From assembly GCF_020217485.1 (NCBI RefSeq), contig NZ_JAEKMI010000019.1:1-64000 (forward strand): DNA of 64,000 bases. Reading direction: 5' to 3'. Position 1 is the stretch's first letter, and the number at the start of each line of letters is the position of its first letter. Origin of the DNA: Mycobacterium sp. WUMAC-067. GTDB lineage: Bacteria; Actinomycetota; Actinomycetes; Mycobacteriales; Mycobacteriaceae. Shown here piece by piece: positions 10,215 through 19,919 of the stretch. Both the position numbers and the translations under genes were made by a program. The notes beneath the pieces are model-generated. The model did not search any database and was not told where the DNA came from. It saw nothing but the letters and a program-made list of their open reading frames with translations.

Positions 10215-11654
10215 TCACCGAACGAATTCCGCGGCCCGGTGCCCGATCATCACGATCGTGGCGTGCGGACCGCGGCTGGTGATCGCGGGCAGGATCGAGC
10301 CGTCGATCACCCACAGGTTGTCGATGCCGTGGACCCGGCACCGGGGGTCGACGACGGCCCGCGGGTCCCCGTCGACGCCCATCGGCGCGGTGCCGCACAG
10401 GTGTTGCGACGTAGACCAGACGGCTGACGCGGAACCGATTGCACTGCCCGCCAATTCGCGGGCCAATTCGCTGCCCCGGCGCAGGGCGGCGACGTCGCCG
10501 GGCTCGCTGTCGTAGCGGTGCTCGATGCGCGGCTCCGCGTCGGGATCGGCCGAGACCAGCGTGATGCGGCCCCGCGCGCGTGGTTGCATGAGCGCCACCC
10601 CGATGTGCGGCCAGTCGGCGTGCCCGGCGGTGCCGTCGCCGGTCATCGCCACGAATCCACCGGTGTACGGCCTGATCTCGAGGCCGTCGGCCGTGCTGAG
10701 CACCACCTCGAGCACCGGCCGCCCGGGGGCCACCGTCCAGTCGGTGGGCAGGACCCACTCGGCGTGATCGCTGAACGAAGCCCCGACCGGCAGCGCCGCG
10801 ACCACCGGCACCCCGGCGGCGGCCAGCATGCCGGCTTCGCCGATGCCCGAGAGCATGAGGAGATGCGCGGTTTCGATGGCGCCGCCGCACAAGACGATCC
10901 GGTCGGCCGTGAACGTGGCGTGGCCGTGCGCCCCGATCGCGTCCACCCCCACCGCGACGGTCCCGTCGAAACGCAACCGCGCCACCCGGGTCCGCGCGTG
11001 CAGGCGCAGGTTCGGCCGGCTCAGCGCCGGGATCAGGTACGCCGCGCCGGAACCCCGGCGCACGCCATCGACGATATTGAGCGGGACGGCGCCTATCCCG
11101 GAAACCGGCTCCGCCGCAACGTCATTGAGGTCGGCGATCCAGCCGAATCCCGCGCTCTCCGCAGCGGTGATGAAACGCTGTGTGGTGCCGGTCATTTCGT
11201 GGGTGCGACGCACGAGAATGGGGCCGCTGTCGCCGTGGGCGGGACCGTCGAAGTCCAGGTCGGTCTCGATGGCGCGGAAGCTGTCCAGCACGTCGGACCA
11301 TCCCCAGCCCGGCAGGCCGAGGCGGTCGAAGTCGCGGGGCAACCCGCGGCAGAAGTAGCCGCCGTTGATCGCTCCCGATCCGCCCACCGTGGCCCCGCGC
11401 ACGATGGGGTGCTGGCGGGCGGGTTCCTCGGTCAGACGGGTCTGATAGCGCCGGACCAGCGGGCTGCCGACGCCGATCGGCAACTGCAGACCGTTGGCGG
11501 TCCGCGCGAGCAGGCCCGGATCGTCGAGGGCGGGGCCCGCCTCGAGGACGGTCACCGTGCGGCCAGGATCGGCGGAAAGGCGTTCCGCGACAACCGATCC
11601 AGCACTGCCGGCGCCGACGATCAGCACATCGCTGTGCGAGGCGGCTGCGGTCAA
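10215..11654 (-). CDS. mftG: Mycofactocin-associated GMC oxidoreductase MftG
   Basis: FAD-dependent GMC-family dehydrogenase. In mycobacteria MftG is reported to pass electrons from reduced mycofactocin towards the respiratory chain. The 479-residue product opens with the FAD-binding SDVLIVGAGSAGSVVAERL, has the GMC block GGSGAINGGYF and the C-terminal active-site region HLCGTAPMG plus WVIDGSILPAITSRGPHATI. The start is taken as TTG at 11654, eight bases after the mftF stop, which gives the recalled family length; no ATG or GTG fits better. Follows mftF in the operon. Confidence 0.93.
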   Translation of the reverse strand: MTAAASHSDVLIVGAGSAGSVVAERLSADPGRTVTVLEAGPALDDPGLLARTANGLQLPIGVGSPLVRRYQTRLTEEPARQHPIVRGATVGGSGAINGGYFCRGLPRDFDRLGLPGWGWSDVLDSFRAIETDLDFDGPAHGDSGPILVRRTHEMTGTTQRFITAAESAGFGWIADLNDVAAEPVSGIGAVPLNIVDGVRRGSGAAYLIPALSRPNLRLHARTRVARLRFDGTVAVGVDAIGAHGHATFTADRIVLCGGAIETAHLLMLSGIGEAGMLAAAGVPVVAALPVGASFSDHAEWVLPTDWTVAPGRPVLEVVLSTADGLEIRPYTGGFVAMTGDGTAGHADWPHIGVALMQPRARGRITLVSADPDAEPRIEHRYDSEPGDVAALRRGSELARELAGSAIGSASAVWSTSQHLCGTAPMGVDGDPRAVVDPRCRVHGIDNLWVIDGSILPAITSRGPHATIVMIGHRAAEFVR

Positions 11655-11662
11655 GGCGCTGG

Positions 11663-13081
11663 CTAACTCCGGATCTGGGGCTTCAGGGCGCGCACGTTGC
11701 GCTCCCGCAGCACACCCCACCACAACCCGAGCCCGTACGCCAGGTCGTCGACGCGCTTGAGCACCAGGTAGGTCGGCAGCCCGATCGGTTCGATGTCATC
11801 GCCGATGGCGTCCCGGCGGCGGAGCCAGTCGACGACCCCGTCCATGACGGCCGCGACCACCACCACCCGCCGGAAATGCCGCGACATGGTCGCGGCCACT
11901 AATGCCAGCGGCCAGTAGTGCCGGCACAGCGCCGACGCCAGCTGCAGCGCCGCCGACCACAGGCCACGGCCCGCGATCGTCACCACATCGGTCATCGACG
12001 TCTCCGCGCTGCGCATCGCCCGCGCGATCCGCCGACCCGTCAGGACGGCCAGCAGGATGGACGCCAGCCGCGACAGCGTGGACCCGAATGCCATCAGGAT
12101 CCACGTGGTCAGCGCCCAGCCGGAGATCACCACCGGCGCCGTCTTGTCCGGGTGGCGCACCGACAACGGGGCCGCCGAGCCGCCGTAAAACGCTTTGCGC
12201 GCAAGCCAATCCCGTAGTTCGGTGCGGTGGTCGTGGGCGACCAGCGCGATCGGCTCGTAACGCAGCCGGGCACCCGACTCGATCAGCCGCCAGCACAGGT
12301 CGACGTCCTCGCCGGACTGCAAGGTCTCGTCGAACCCGCCGACCTCCCGGATGGCCGAGCACCGGCAGATGATCGCCGCGCTCGGGACGTAGGACACCGT
12401 GCTGTGGGGCAGCACCGGGGCTTCGCGCTCACCGAGGTCGAGCGAGGAGTGCACCGCCTCGTAGCGGGCCACCACGTTCTCGCTGTGCGACAGGCCGACG
12501 ATGCGCGGGGCCACCAGGCCGACGGTCGGGTCGCAGAAGTGACCGAGCAGGGCTTCCAGCCAGCCCCGGCGCGGCGCCACGTCGGAGTCCAGGAACGCCA
12601 CGAAGTCCGTCCGGCAGGCCGCCAGCCCGCTGTTGCGTGCCGCCGCCGGGCCCTTGCTGCGGTGGTGGCGCAACACCTCGATGTCGCAGTGCGCGCCGAC
12701 GAAGTCTTCGGGAACGACGGGGCGCGACGAGCCGTCGTCCACCACGACGACACGCAGTCCGCGCAGCGCGCTCACCAGGCGCCGCACGCCAGAAAGGTTG
12801 TTGCGCACCGGGATTACCACCGTGACGTCGTGGTGCGACGGACCGCCCGCGGGCCGCGGGTGCGCCACCGTGGCGTCCAGCAGGGTGCGGGCGAGCTGGG
12901 CGCTGACGTCGTCGCGCACCTTCAGCCGGCCGTCGCAGAGCAAGTCCTGGGCGGCCGGCGCCAGCTTCAGCAGCCGGGTCGGCGAACCGCCGAGCAGGGC
13001 CGAGCCGTCGCCGAGCACCCGCACGCGGCGATCGACCTGGACGGCGAAGCCGTCGGGCAGCCGCGTCGCCGGCGCGGTCAT
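11663..13081 (-). CDS. mftF: Mycofactocin glycosyltransferase MftF
   Basis: GT2-type glycosyltransferase that adds a chain of glucose units to premycofactocin. In the 472-residue product the GT-A domain starts near residue 90 ([10 protein letters not shown]), with [11 protein letters not shown] and the DXD-like [12 protein letters not shown]; the QXXRW-like region is [17 protein letters not shown]. Hydrophobic segments follow around residues 300-340 and 370-420, so it is probably membrane-associated. The ATG at 13081 overlaps the mftE stop by four bases. Confidence 0.94.
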   Translation of the reverse strand: MTAPATRLPDGFAVQVDRRVRVLGDGSALLGGSPTRLLKLAPAAQDLLCDGRLKVRDDVSAQLARTLLDATVAHPRPAGGPSHHDVTVVIPVRNNLSGVRRLVSALRGLRVVVVDDGSSRPVVPEDFVGAHCDIEVLRHHRSKGPAAARNSGLAACRTDFVAFLDSDVAPRRGWLEALLGHFCDPTVGLVAPRIVGLSHSENVVARYEAVHSSLDLGEREAPVLPHSTVSYVPSAAIICRCSAIREVGGFDETLQSGEDVDLCWRLIESGARLRYEPIALVAHDHRTELRDWLARKAFYGGSAAPLSVRHPDKTAPVVISGWALTTWILMAFGSTLSRLASILLAVLTGRRIARAMRSAETSMTDVVTIAGRGLWSAALQLASALCRHYWPLALVAATMSRHFRRVVVVAAVMDGVVDWLRRRDAIGDDIEPIGLPTYLVLKRVDDLAYGLGLWWGVLRERNVRALKPQIRS

Positions 13082-13809
13082 GCCAGCATCCCGTCCGGCC
13101 CCGGCCCCCACCGGGCGACGCGGCGAACACACTCGTCGACCATCCCGGCGACGATGCGCTCACCCTCGGCGGCGGTGGCGGTGGTCGGGTCGCCCAGCAC
13201 GCCGACCGGGCTGACCGCCGCGACTCCCCCGCGGCGCATCGAACCGAGCAACTCGGGCAAGGGTGCGGTGTTTCCGGCGAGCCACCGGTCGGTCCGGACG
13301 TCGGCCGGCGAGATGTGCAGCAACACCGATGTTTCGGTATGCCCGGCGTGGGCGTCGGCGCCGGGGGCCACACAGGGGCACCATCCCGCGTCGCGGCCCT
13401 CGGCGCGCAGCCTGGCCACCGCGGCCTTCAGCGCGGCGACGTTGCCGCCGTGGCCGTTGACGAAGACCAGGCGCCGCGCCCACGTGGCCGCCGACCTGCC
13501 GTACTCGACCAGCAGCAGCGTCAACGCCTCGGTGCCCAGCGAGATCGTCCCGGCGAAGCTCTGGTGCTCGCCGCTCGCGCCGTAGGCGATGGCCGGCGCC
13601 ACCAGCCACTCGTCGCCGAGGCGGGCTCGGGCGCCGCGGGCGACCGCCGTCGCGATCCGGGTATCGGTGTCCAGCGGCAGGTGTGGACCGTGCTGCTCGG
13701 TCGACCCCAGCGGAACCATGACCGACGGCGCGATGCCGGACAGCTGGCTCGACGTCGCAGTTCCTAGTTCGCCGAGTACGGGCACTCGGTGATGGTAGGA
13801 CGAATTCAC
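13078..13809 (-). CDS. mftE: Mycofactocin peptidase MftE (creatininase family)
   Basis: Metal-dependent peptidase that releases the modified C-terminal Val-Tyr unit (AHDP) from MftA after MftC has acted. The 243-residue creatininase-fold protein has the metal ligands in [17 protein letters not shown] (residues about 35-50), NGHGGN and HAGHTE. The GTG at 13809 ([16 protein letters not shown]) fits recalled homologues better than the upstream in-frame codons. An unusually long, AT-rich gap of 162 bases separates it from mftD. Confidence 0.94.
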   Translation of the reverse strand: MNSSYHHRVPVLGELGTATSSQLSGIAPSVMVPLGSTEQHGPHLPLDTDTRIATAVARGARARLGDEWLVAPAIAYGASGEHQSFAGTISLGTEALTLLLVEYGRSAATWARRLVFVNGHGGNVAALKAAVARLRAEGRDAGWCPCVAPGADAHAGHTETSVLLHISPADVRTDRWLAGNTAPLPELLGSMRRGGVAAVSPVGVLGDPTTATAAEGERIVAGMVDECVRRVARWGPGPDGMLA

Positions 13810-13971
13810 CTGGCGTGCACCAATTGTTGAAGCTTGAAAATAAGTTTTTTTCCGCACCGTTCATCGGTCATTCGAATTGTCGGCTCGTTCGTCACGGTTA
13901 CCCCGCCAGTACCACGATTTCCGTGGCCGTCAAATATTCCGACAAAACCGCCCGGGATAGCCCGACTTACG

Positions 13972-15159
13972 TTATTCGCCGGCCGACGGCACGCCCAGCG
14001 CCCGGGTGAAACCGGGCGGCACCAGGATGTCGCCGGGCCCGAGGTCGTGAATCGAGGAATGTCCCAGACCCATCAGGGCCGAGTCGATGCCGCCGCGCAA
14101 GATGTCGAGGACGTTCTCCACCCCCGGTTGGCCGGCCGCGGCCAGGCCCCACAGGTACGCCCGGCCGATCATCACGGCGCGCGCCCCCAGCGCCACGGCC
14201 TTCACGACATCGCTGCCGCGCCGTACGCCGCCGTCGAGCAGCACCTCGACCTGATCGCCCACGGCCGCGGCGATCGCGGGCAGGGCGCGAATCGAGGCCG
14301 GGGTGCCGTCCAGGTTGTTGCCTCCGTGATTGGACACCGAGATCGCCGAAACCCCCGCATCCACAGCCCTTTTGGCGTCATCGATACGGATCACGCCCTT
14401 GAGCATGAACGGGCCGCCCCACAGTTCGCGAAGCCAGGCGATGTCTTCCCAGGTCGGCGGTGGCGTGCCCATCCACTCGCCGTAGGCCGCGAAGAACGGG
14501 GGCCCGGGCTCGCCGCGGCGGCCCTGGTTGGGCACCCGCAGCTCCGGCGGCCGCATGGTCTTCGCCCACTGCAAGAACCACCGCGGTTTGGTGATGACCT
14601 CCGGGCTCATCTTGAGGATGGTCTTGAGGTCCATCTTCTCCGGGATCGAGGGGCTGCCCCAATCCCGGCCGTGCGAGAAGCTCCAGTCGGTGGTGACGAT
14701 CAGCCCCGCCGCGCCGGCCGCCCGGGCACGCTCGACCCGCGCGGCGATCGCGTCTCGGTCGCCCAGCCAGTACACCTGGAAGAACAACTTGGGGTTGGCC
14801 GCGATGACCTCTTCGATCGGCTTGCCGGCGAACGAGGACAGCCCCATGGCGGTGCCGCGGGCGGCGGCGGCCCGCGCGACGGCCACCTCGCCGTCGGGGT
14901 GCACGGCCTGCACGCCGGTCGGGGAGATCAGGACCGGCATCGAAATGTCCTGTCCCATAACGCTGGTCGACATGTCGCGCTTTGCGGGCGCGCCGACCAC
15001 GTGGGGGGCGAAACCGAGTTCACCGAAGGCTTCGACGTTGTCTGAGACGGTGATTCCCTTTTCGCTGGCCGAAATCAACGACGAATAGGCCGATTTCGGC
15101 AACCGGCGCTTGGCCCGCTGCTGCGCGATGGCGACCGTTTCAAACCATTTCTCGGCCAT
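13972..15159 (-). CDS. mftD: Premycofactocin oxidase MftD (FMN-dependent, LldD-like)
   Basis: FMN-dependent alpha-hydroxyacid-dehydrogenase-family enzyme that oxidatively deaminates AHDP to the redox-active premycofactocin. In M. tuberculosis it was first called lldD1. The 395 residues have the family blocks PVLISPTGVQ, VTTDWSFSHGRDWG, ISVSNHGGNNLDG with the catalytic His, LLDGGVRRGSDVVKA and IGRAYLWGL. The ATG at 15159 was chosen; a GTG two codons earlier overlaps the mftC stop and is possible. Confidence 0.94.
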   Translation of the reverse strand: MAEKWFETVAIAQQRAKRRLPKSAYSSLISASEKGITVSDNVEAFGELGFAPHVVGAPAKRDMSTSVMGQDISMPVLISPTGVQAVHPDGEVAVARAAAARGTAMGLSSFAGKPIEEVIAANPKLFFQVYWLGDRDAIAARVERARAAGAAGLIVTTDWSFSHGRDWGSPSIPEKMDLKTILKMSPEVITKPRWFLQWAKTMRPPELRVPNQGRRGEPGPPFFAAYGEWMGTPPPTWEDIAWLRELWGGPFMLKGVIRIDDAKRAVDAGVSAISVSNHGGNNLDGTPASIRALPAIAAAVGDQVEVLLDGGVRRGSDVVKAVALGARAVMIGRAYLWGLAAAGQPGVENVLDILRGGIDSALMGLGHSSIHDLGPGDILVPPGFTRALGVPSAGE

Positions 15160-15161
15160 TG

Positions 15162-16373
15162 TCACACCGGGCTTTCATTACACAGGCGTGCCGGTGGCGC
15201 CGCCGGCGTGATCGTCGGTGGCCGCAGCGACAGCGTGAGCGGCACCGGCTGGCGGATGCGCTTGCCGCGGGAGTGGTCGGCGCGGGGGCGCGGGGTCTCG
15301 CGGTCGTGCGCCAGCGCCGACGCGCTGTGTCCCTGGACGCATTCGGGGTCCGGCCCGTCCAGCGGCAGGCCGGTGAAGAACTTGGCGGCCATGCAGCCGC
15401 CCCGGCAGCTGTCGTAGTGCCCGCAGCTGCCGCACGCGCCCGCCGACTGCGGCTCGCGCAGCTCGCGGAACAGCGGGGCGTTCTTCCACACGTTGTCAAA
15501 ACCACCGTCCGACAACACGTTTCCGGCCAGGAAGCGGTCATGGATAGCGAACGGGCAGGCGTACACGTCGCCGACGGGGTCGATCAGGCACACGACGCGG
15601 CCCGCGCCGCACATGTTCAGGCCGGCCAGCGCGCCGGACTGGCCGAGCGGGGCCAGGTGAAAGAAGGAGTCACCGGTGAGCACCCGCTCCCCCTTGGCGA
15701 CCAGCCAGTCATACAGCTGGACCTGCTGGTCGGCGGTGGGGTGCAGCTCCTCCCAGACGTCGGCGCCGCGCCCGGACGGGCGCAGCCGGGTGATCCGCAG
15801 CGTGGCACCGTAACGGCTTGCCAGCGCGGCGAACTCGTCGAGCTGGTCGACGTTGTGCCGGGTGACGACCACGGAGATCTTGGCGTCTTTGAAGCCGGCG
15901 TTGGAAAGATTCTCCAGCGCCCGCACCGCCATGTCGAACGACCCGGGCCCGCGCACGGCGTCGTTGACCTCGGCGGTGGCGCCGTCCAGCGAGATCTGCA
16001 CGTCGACGTAGTCGCTGGCCGCCAACCGCGCGGCGACCTCGGGCGTGATCCGCACGCCGTTGGTGGAGAACTTGACGCCGACGTGGTGGGCGGTCGCGTA
16101 GTCGACGAGTTCCCAAAAGTCCGGGCGCACAGTGGGTTCCCCACCACCGATGTTGACGTAGAACACCTGCATGCGTTCCAGCTCGTCGATGATGTCCATG
16201 CACTGACGGGTGGACAGCTCGCGCGGATCCCGCTTGCCCGACGACGAGAGGCAGTGCACGCAGGCCAGGTTGCAGGCGTAGGTGAGCTCCCAGGTGAGGC
16301 AGATGGGCGCGTCGAGCCCGTGCTCGAACTGCTCGATCAGCCGCGGTACGGCCGCTTGGGGCGGTGCGGTCAT
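15162..16373 (-). CDS. mftC: Mycofactocin radical SAM maturase MftC
   Basis: Radical SAM enzyme that decarboxylates and cyclises the C-terminal Val-Tyr of MftA. The 403-residue product has the cluster motif CNLACVHC (Cys34, Cys38, Cys41), the SAM-binding NIGGGEPTVRPDF, and a C-terminal SPASM region with CGSCGHYDSCRGGCMAAKFF for auxiliary iron-sulfur clusters. The ATG overlaps the mftB stop by four bases, as expected for partners made together. The Pro/Arg-rich tail after the SPASM region is poorly conserved. Confidence 0.96.
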   Translation of the reverse strand: MTAPPQAAVPRLIEQFEHGLDAPICLTWELTYACNLACVHCLSSSGKRDPRELSTRQCMDIIDELERMQVFYVNIGGGEPTVRPDFWELVDYATAHHVGVKFSTNGVRITPEVAARLAASDYVDVQISLDGATAEVNDAVRGPGSFDMAVRALENLSNAGFKDAKISVVVTRHNVDQLDEFAALASRYGATLRITRLRPSGRGADVWEELHPTADQQVQLYDWLVAKGERVLTGDSFFHLAPLGQSGALAGLNMCGAGRVVCLIDPVGDVYACPFAIHDRFLAGNVLSDGGFDNVWKNAPLFRELREPQSAGACGSCGHYDSCRGGCMAAKFFTGLPLDGPDPECVQGHSASALAHDRETPRPRADHSRGKRIRQPVPLTLSLRPPTITPAAPPARLCNESPV

Positions 16374-16693
16374 TGATGGTCCTCCCGGGGCACCAGCATC
16401 TTGGAGTCGACGAGCACACCCAACGCGTGCAGGTAGGGACCCTGCGCGGCGTCGTCGACGCCCGCCGCGCGACAGGCGGAGCGGACGTCGGGGTGGTCGG
16501 CCAGCGACTGCACCACCGTGAGGATGGTGCGGTTCTTCAGGAATGACAGCTTGCGGGTGCCGAAGTGATAGAGCAGCGCGCCGAACGGTTCGGGCCGCAC
16601 CGCCACCTGCGGGTGCAGTCGCCAGCCGCGATCAGGATCGAACACGGTGTCGCCGGCGGGGCGAGCCCTGTGAGCCTGCGCGGGCGCAGGCAC
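16370..16693 (-). CDS. mftB: Mycofactocin precursor-binding chaperone MftB
   Basis: Small RRE-type (PqqD-like) protein that binds MftA and presents it to MftC. The 107-residue product contains WRLHPQVAVRPEPFGALLYHFGTRKLSFLKN, in blocks over residues 22-52, the winged-helix core of the family. The GTG at 16693 starts two bases after the mftA stop; the frame continues upstream but without family similarity. Overlaps mftC by four bases. Confidence 0.93.
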   Translation of the reverse strand: MPAPAQAHRARPAGDTVFDPDRGWRLHPQVAVRPEPFGALLYHFGTRKLSFLKNRTILTVVQSLADHPDVRSACRAAGVDDAAQGPYLHALGVLVDSKMLVPREDHQ

Positions 16694-16695
16694 GG

Positions 16696-16785
16696 TCAGT
16701 AGACCCCGCACATGCCGTCGATGGATACCTCTTCGACCAGGGTCTCGGTGACGAGTTGGGTGTCGGTTTCGGTCTCGTGGTCCAC
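16696..16785 (-). CDS. mftA: Mycofactocin precursor peptide MftA
   Basis: 29-residue ribosomally made precursor beginning [12 protein letters not shown] and ending IDGMCGVY. The terminal Val-Tyr becomes the redox cofactor and the acidic middle is the leader. The start is GTG at 16785 with GAAAGG about nine bases upstream. It is below the usual gene-calling length and is easily missed. First gene of the mftABCDEFG run; transcription comes from the mftR-mftA spacer. Confidence 0.95.
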   Translation of the reverse strand: MDHETETDTQLVTETLVEEVSIDGMCGVY

Positions 16786-16808
16786 GGGGCCTTGCCTTTC
16801 GTCGGGTC

Positions 16809-16814
16809 TTGACA
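16809..16814 (+). promoter_or_regulatory. Perfect -35 element facing mftR
   Basis: TTGACA matches the sigma-70 -35 consensus exactly. Expected -10 positions fall at 16832-16837, on the left arm of the inverted repeat, where the match is weak (ACACTC). If functional, a bound regulator would block this promoter. Confidence 0.4.
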
Positions 16815-16832
16815 ACGATGGGGTCTGAGTCA

Positions 16833-16861
16833 CACTCGCCGCCAGAATATGGCATCGAGTG
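16833..16861. promoter_or_regulatory. Inverted repeat, probable MftR operator
   Basis: Outer arms CACTCG (16833-16838) and CGAGTG (16856-16861), inner arms GCCA (16841-16844) and TGGC (16850-16853). The arms match at 10 of 12 positions about a five-base centre. It lies in the 102-base divergent spacer between mftA and mftR, the classical place for a TetR operator controlling both. Confidence 0.7.
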
Positions 16862-16887
16862 CCGAAATGGAAGGGCGGGGTCTGAAG

Positions 16888-17481
16888 ATGCCGCAGCCGC
16901 GGGTGGGCAGGCGCCGCTCGACCACGCCCGCCCACATCACCGATGTGGCCATCGACCTGTTCACCGCCCGCGGTTTCGCCGACGTGAGCGTCGACGACGT
17001 CGCCCACGCCGCCGGCATCTCCCGCCGCACCCTCTTTCGCTATTACGCGTCCAAGAACGCCATCCCGTGGGGCGATTTCGACACTCACCTCGCCCACCTC
17101 CGGGACTTGCTCGACAACGTGGATTCCCGGGTGGGCCTGGGCGATGCGCTGCGCGCTGCGTTGTTGGCGTTCAACACCTTTGACGAATCCGAGACCGCCC
17201 GCCACCGCCAGCGCATGCGGGTGATCCTGCAAACCGCTGAGCTGCAGGCCTATTCGATGACGATGTACGCCGGCTGGCGCGAGGTGATCGCCGGGTTCGT
17301 GGCCCGCCGTTGTGATTGCAAGACAACCGATCTGCTTCCGCAGACCGCCGCCTGGACGATGCTGGGCGTGGCGCTGTCGGCCTACGAGCACTGGCTGAGC
17401 GATGAATCCGTCCCGTTGCCGGTGGCCCTGGGCAATGCCTTCGACGTGGTCGGCGCCGGGTTGAACGAGCTGGACAGTTGA
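16888..17481 (+). CDS. mftR: TetR-family regulator of mycofactocin genes, MftR
   Basis: 197-residue repressor. The helix-turn-helix spans [18 protein letters not shown] and [14 protein letters not shown]. In M. smegmatis MftR is reported to respond to long-chain acyl-CoA and repress mft genes. The ATG at 16888 is preceded by GGGCGGGG; ATGs at 16849 and 16867 are in frame but lie close to or on the inverted repeat. Divergent from mftA; its stop overlaps the next gene by four bases (TTGA), so the two are co-transcribed. Confidence 0.9.
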   Translation: MPQPRVGRRRSTTPAHITDVAIDLFTARGFADVSVDDVAHAAGISRRTLFRYYASKNAIPWGDFDTHLAHLRDLLDNVDSRVGLGDALRAALLAFNTFDESETARHRQRMRVILQTAELQAYSMTMYAGWREVIAGFVARRCDCKTTDLLPQTAAWTMLGVALSAYEHWLSDESVPLPVALGNAFDVVGAGLNELDS

Positions 17482-18524
17482 GCGTCGAGCACGTGGCGCA
17501 CACGCTGCGAGCCCAGGGCAGGTTCTGCGCCTCGTCGGGCTCCGCGATGTACGGCGACCTGTTCGAGCTGGTGGCCGCCGACGTCGAAGCCGGCGGCGTG
17601 TTCGCGACCATCTTGTCCGGGCACCGCGACGCCCCCGCGCGCGAGGCGGTGCCCCTTCGGCTGCTCGGCGGGCTGCACCGGCTGGTGCTCTACGGACGGG
17701 CGGCGCACCTGCGGCGCTGGTATCCCAGCACCGGCGGGACCTGGAACGCCGGATCGGCCTGGCCCGAAATCCGCGACACCGCGACCGGTCACACCGACGC
17801 GCTGCGCGCGGCGTTGGATCAACCACCGCAGACCAACGAGGTGGGCCGGTCGGCCGCACTGATCGGCGGATTGCTGCACATCAATCAATTCGGTTTGCCC
17901 ATCCGGCTTTTCGAGATCGGATCCAGTGCGGGGCTGAACCTGCGAGCGGACCATTACCGCTACCGGTTCGCCGGGGGCCAGTGGGGCCCGCCCGACTCGC
18001 CGGTGGGGATCGATGACGCGTGGCGCGGCGCGCTGCCGCCCGGGCGCGACGTGCGCATCGTCGAGCGGCACGGGTACGACATCGCGCCCGTCGATGTCGG
18101 CGACACCGACGGGGAGATGACCGTGCTGAGCTACGTCTGGCCCGACCAGCGCGTCCGGCTTGCCCGGCTGCGCGGGGCCATCGAGGTTGCCCGCCGGGTC
18201 CCGGCCCCGCTCGAGCGCCAGACGGCGGCCGGCGCGGCCGCCGGCCTTCGGCTGGCCGACGGCGCGCTGACCGTCCTGTGGCATTCCATCACCTGGCAAT
18301 ACCTGTCGGCCGACGAACGCGACGCGGTGCGTGCTCACGTGAACTCGCTGGCCGCGCAGGCGGATACGCGTTCACCGTTCGCCCACCTCGCGATGGAGCC
18401 CGCACGCTCCGGCCCCGGCACCCCGATCCGATTCGAGGTGCGGGCCCGCAGCTGGCCGGGCGGCGAGCCGCGCGTTCTGGGCGAATGCCACCCGCACGGC
18501 CCGCCGGTGCACTGGCGGTCCTAG
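17478..18524 (+). CDS. DUF2332 family protein (Rv0690c-like)
   Basis: 348-residue conserved protein of unknown function. It has the family block [20 protein letters not shown] near residue 142, which looks like the glycine-rich loop of a methyltransferase-like fold (E-hG-S-G-LN), and [10 protein letters not shown] later. The TTG start overlaps the mftR stop, implying coupling with mftR. Its stop codon and that of the convergent aldo/keto reductase are read from the same CTAG. A link to mycofactocin is suggested only by position. Confidence 0.82.
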   Translation: MSVEHVAHTLRAQGRFCASSGSAMYGDLFELVAADVEAGGVFATILSGHRDAPAREAVPLRLLGGLHRLVLYGRAAHLRRWYPSTGGTWNAGSAWPEIRDTATGHTDALRAALDQPPQTNEVGRSAALIGGLLHINQFGLPIRLFEIGSSAGLNLRADHYRYRFAGGQWGPPDSPVGIDDAWRGALPPGRDVRIVERHGYDIAPVDVGDTDGEMTVLSYVWPDQRVRLARLRGAIEVARRVPAPLERQTAAGAAAGLRLADGALTVLWHSITWQYLSADERDAVRAHVNSLAAQADTRSPFAHLAMEPARSGPGTPIRFEVRARSWPGGEPRVLGECHPHGPPVHWRS

Positions 18525-19381
18525 GTCCCCATGAAGGTCATCGGATCGTGCAGCACCCGGGTGCCGTCATGCAATCCGTCGATGGCCTCCATGTGCTCGG
18601 GCTCCAGGGTGAAGTCGAACACGTCCAGGTTCTGGGCGACGCGCTCGGGCTTGGACGACCGCGAGACGACCACGTTGTCCAATTGCAGGTTCCAGCGAAC
18701 CAGCACCTGCGCCGGCGTGCGGCCGTACTCGGCGGCGATGGCCGTCACGGTCGGATCCTCGAGCATTTTGCCGACGCCCAGCGGGCTGTAGGACTGCGTC
18801 GTGACGTCGTGCTGGGCGTGCGCCTGGCGCAGATCGGCCTGGTTGAGGCGCGGGTGCAGCTCGACCTGGTTCACGGCGGGCACCTCGGCCGTCTCCTCGA
18901 TGACGTTCGTCAGCAGTTCCTCGGTGAAGTTGCAGACGCCGATCGAGCGGACGTGCCCCTCGTCGCGGGCGACCTTCATCCCCTCGAAGCTCTCCACATA
19001 CTTGCCCAGCTTCGGCGCCGGCCAGTGGATCAGGTACAGGTCGAGGTAATCCAGCCCAAGACGGTCCAAGCTCTCCTTGCACGACTCCTGGGCACTCTGG
19101 AAGCCCTGCCTCGACGTGCCCAGCTTGGTGGCGACGAACAACTCCTCACGCGGGATGCCCGACGCGGCTATCGCACGCCCGACGGCTTCTTCGTTTCCGT
19201 AGGAGGCAGCGGTGTCGATGAGGCGGCAGCCAGCCTCCAGGGCCGCGAGTACCGAGCTTTCCGTCTCCACATCGGACAACTTGGCTACTCCCAAGCCAAG
19301 TACGGGCATCTTCGCCTCGTCGTTGAGAGCGACGGTCGGAATCGCGCTGGAAGCGCTGTATATCTCATCAATCACTGTCAC
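18521..19381 (-). CDS. Aldo/keto reductase (Rv2971-like paralogue)
   Basis: NADPH-dependent carbonyl reductase, cytosolic. The 286 residues show the whole catalytic tetrad by context: Asp and Tyr in [16 protein letters not shown], Lys in VATKLGTS, His in YLIHWPAP. It also has the cofactor-binding [15 protein letters not shown] near the end. GTG start at 19381, behind a spacer of unusually low GC. From memory, M. tuberculosis has its relative elsewhere (Rv2971), so this looks like an extra copy in an accessory position. Confidence 0.92.
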   Translation of the reverse strand: MTVIDEIYSASSAIPTVALNDEAKMPVLGLGVAKLSDVETESSVLAALEAGCRLIDTAASYGNEEAVGRAIAASGIPREELFVATKLGTSRQGFQSAQESCKESLDRLGLDYLDLYLIHWPAPKLGKYVESFEGMKVARDEGHVRSIGVCNFTEELLTNVIEETAEVPAVNQVELHPRLNQADLRQAHAQHDVTTQSYSPLGVGKMLEDPTVTAIAAEYGRTPAQVLVRWNLQLDNVVVSRSSKPERVAQNLDVFDFTLEPEHMEAIDGLHDGTRVLHDPMTFMGT

Positions 19382-19839
19382 TTGTCAATCACCTGCCTGC
19401 CAAGTTTGGGTGCTGGGTTATCTGGATTAGAACGATTCAGTGGCAGCGGTTAAGCCGAGCGGTTTAACGCCAACCCATTGCAGTGCAAAGGTTCCCAACA
19501 TCGTTCGCTTGGAGACAGTAACGGAGCACGGCCAGCGATGCACCAAAGGCGGCGATCCTGGGCGTCTCAGCAAAAAATCTGCGGCATCCGAGTTTCGTTT
19601 TTCCAGCGCAATAGGTTTCGCAGCGGCGCGCTGGCAATTTTGTGACACCTGCTACAGCCCCGTCCCGGTTCCCACGCCCGAGCATCTCAAAACCTTTCCA
19701 CCGAGTGATGTGCATCACCATCGAATTCGGCTGTGCCCCATGCCCAATTCGCGCCAAAGTCCCAGGAGGACGGGGTGCGCCGGCGAAAACATCGGTGGTC
19801 TCGGTGTTTTCGATCGACATTTGTCGTCGGCGGGTGCGT
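19382..19839. other. Low-GC intergenic spacer
   Basis: Together with the promoter and 5' UTR that follow, this is about 540 bases without a supportable gene. GC is visibly lower than around it (near 50% in parts). Both strands carry open frames but none has family-like composition. Contents seen: a GTTAA ... TTAAC inverted repeat near 19448-19467, a GTGA-N6-TCAC palindrome at 19705-19718, and the promoter of the following gene at its right edge. Confidence 0.6.
19705..19718. promoter_or_regulatory. CRP-type palindrome GTGA-N6-TCAC
   Basis: GTGATG and CATCAC are perfect inverted arms separated by TG. The pattern GTGA-N6-TCAC is the core of CRP/FNR-family operators, lacking only the outermost T and A of the full consensus. 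It lies 121 bases upstream of the predicted promoter of the inositol-monophosphatase-like gene and 324 bases upstream of the reductase. Confidence 0.4.
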
Positions 19840-19868
19840 GTGACGCGAAATCGCTTACCCCTTATGAT
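19840..19868 (+). promoter_or_regulatory. Promoter of the inositol-monophosphatase-like gene
   Basis: GTGACG (19840-19845), a 17-base spacer and TATGAT (19863-19868), the latter matching the -10 consensus at five of six. It would give a 5' leader of about 45 bases. Confidence 0.55.
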
Positions 19869-19919
19869 CGAAAAGCGCCGAACGCACGCCAACACCGGAA
19901 GCGAGGCAAATCCTTCCCC

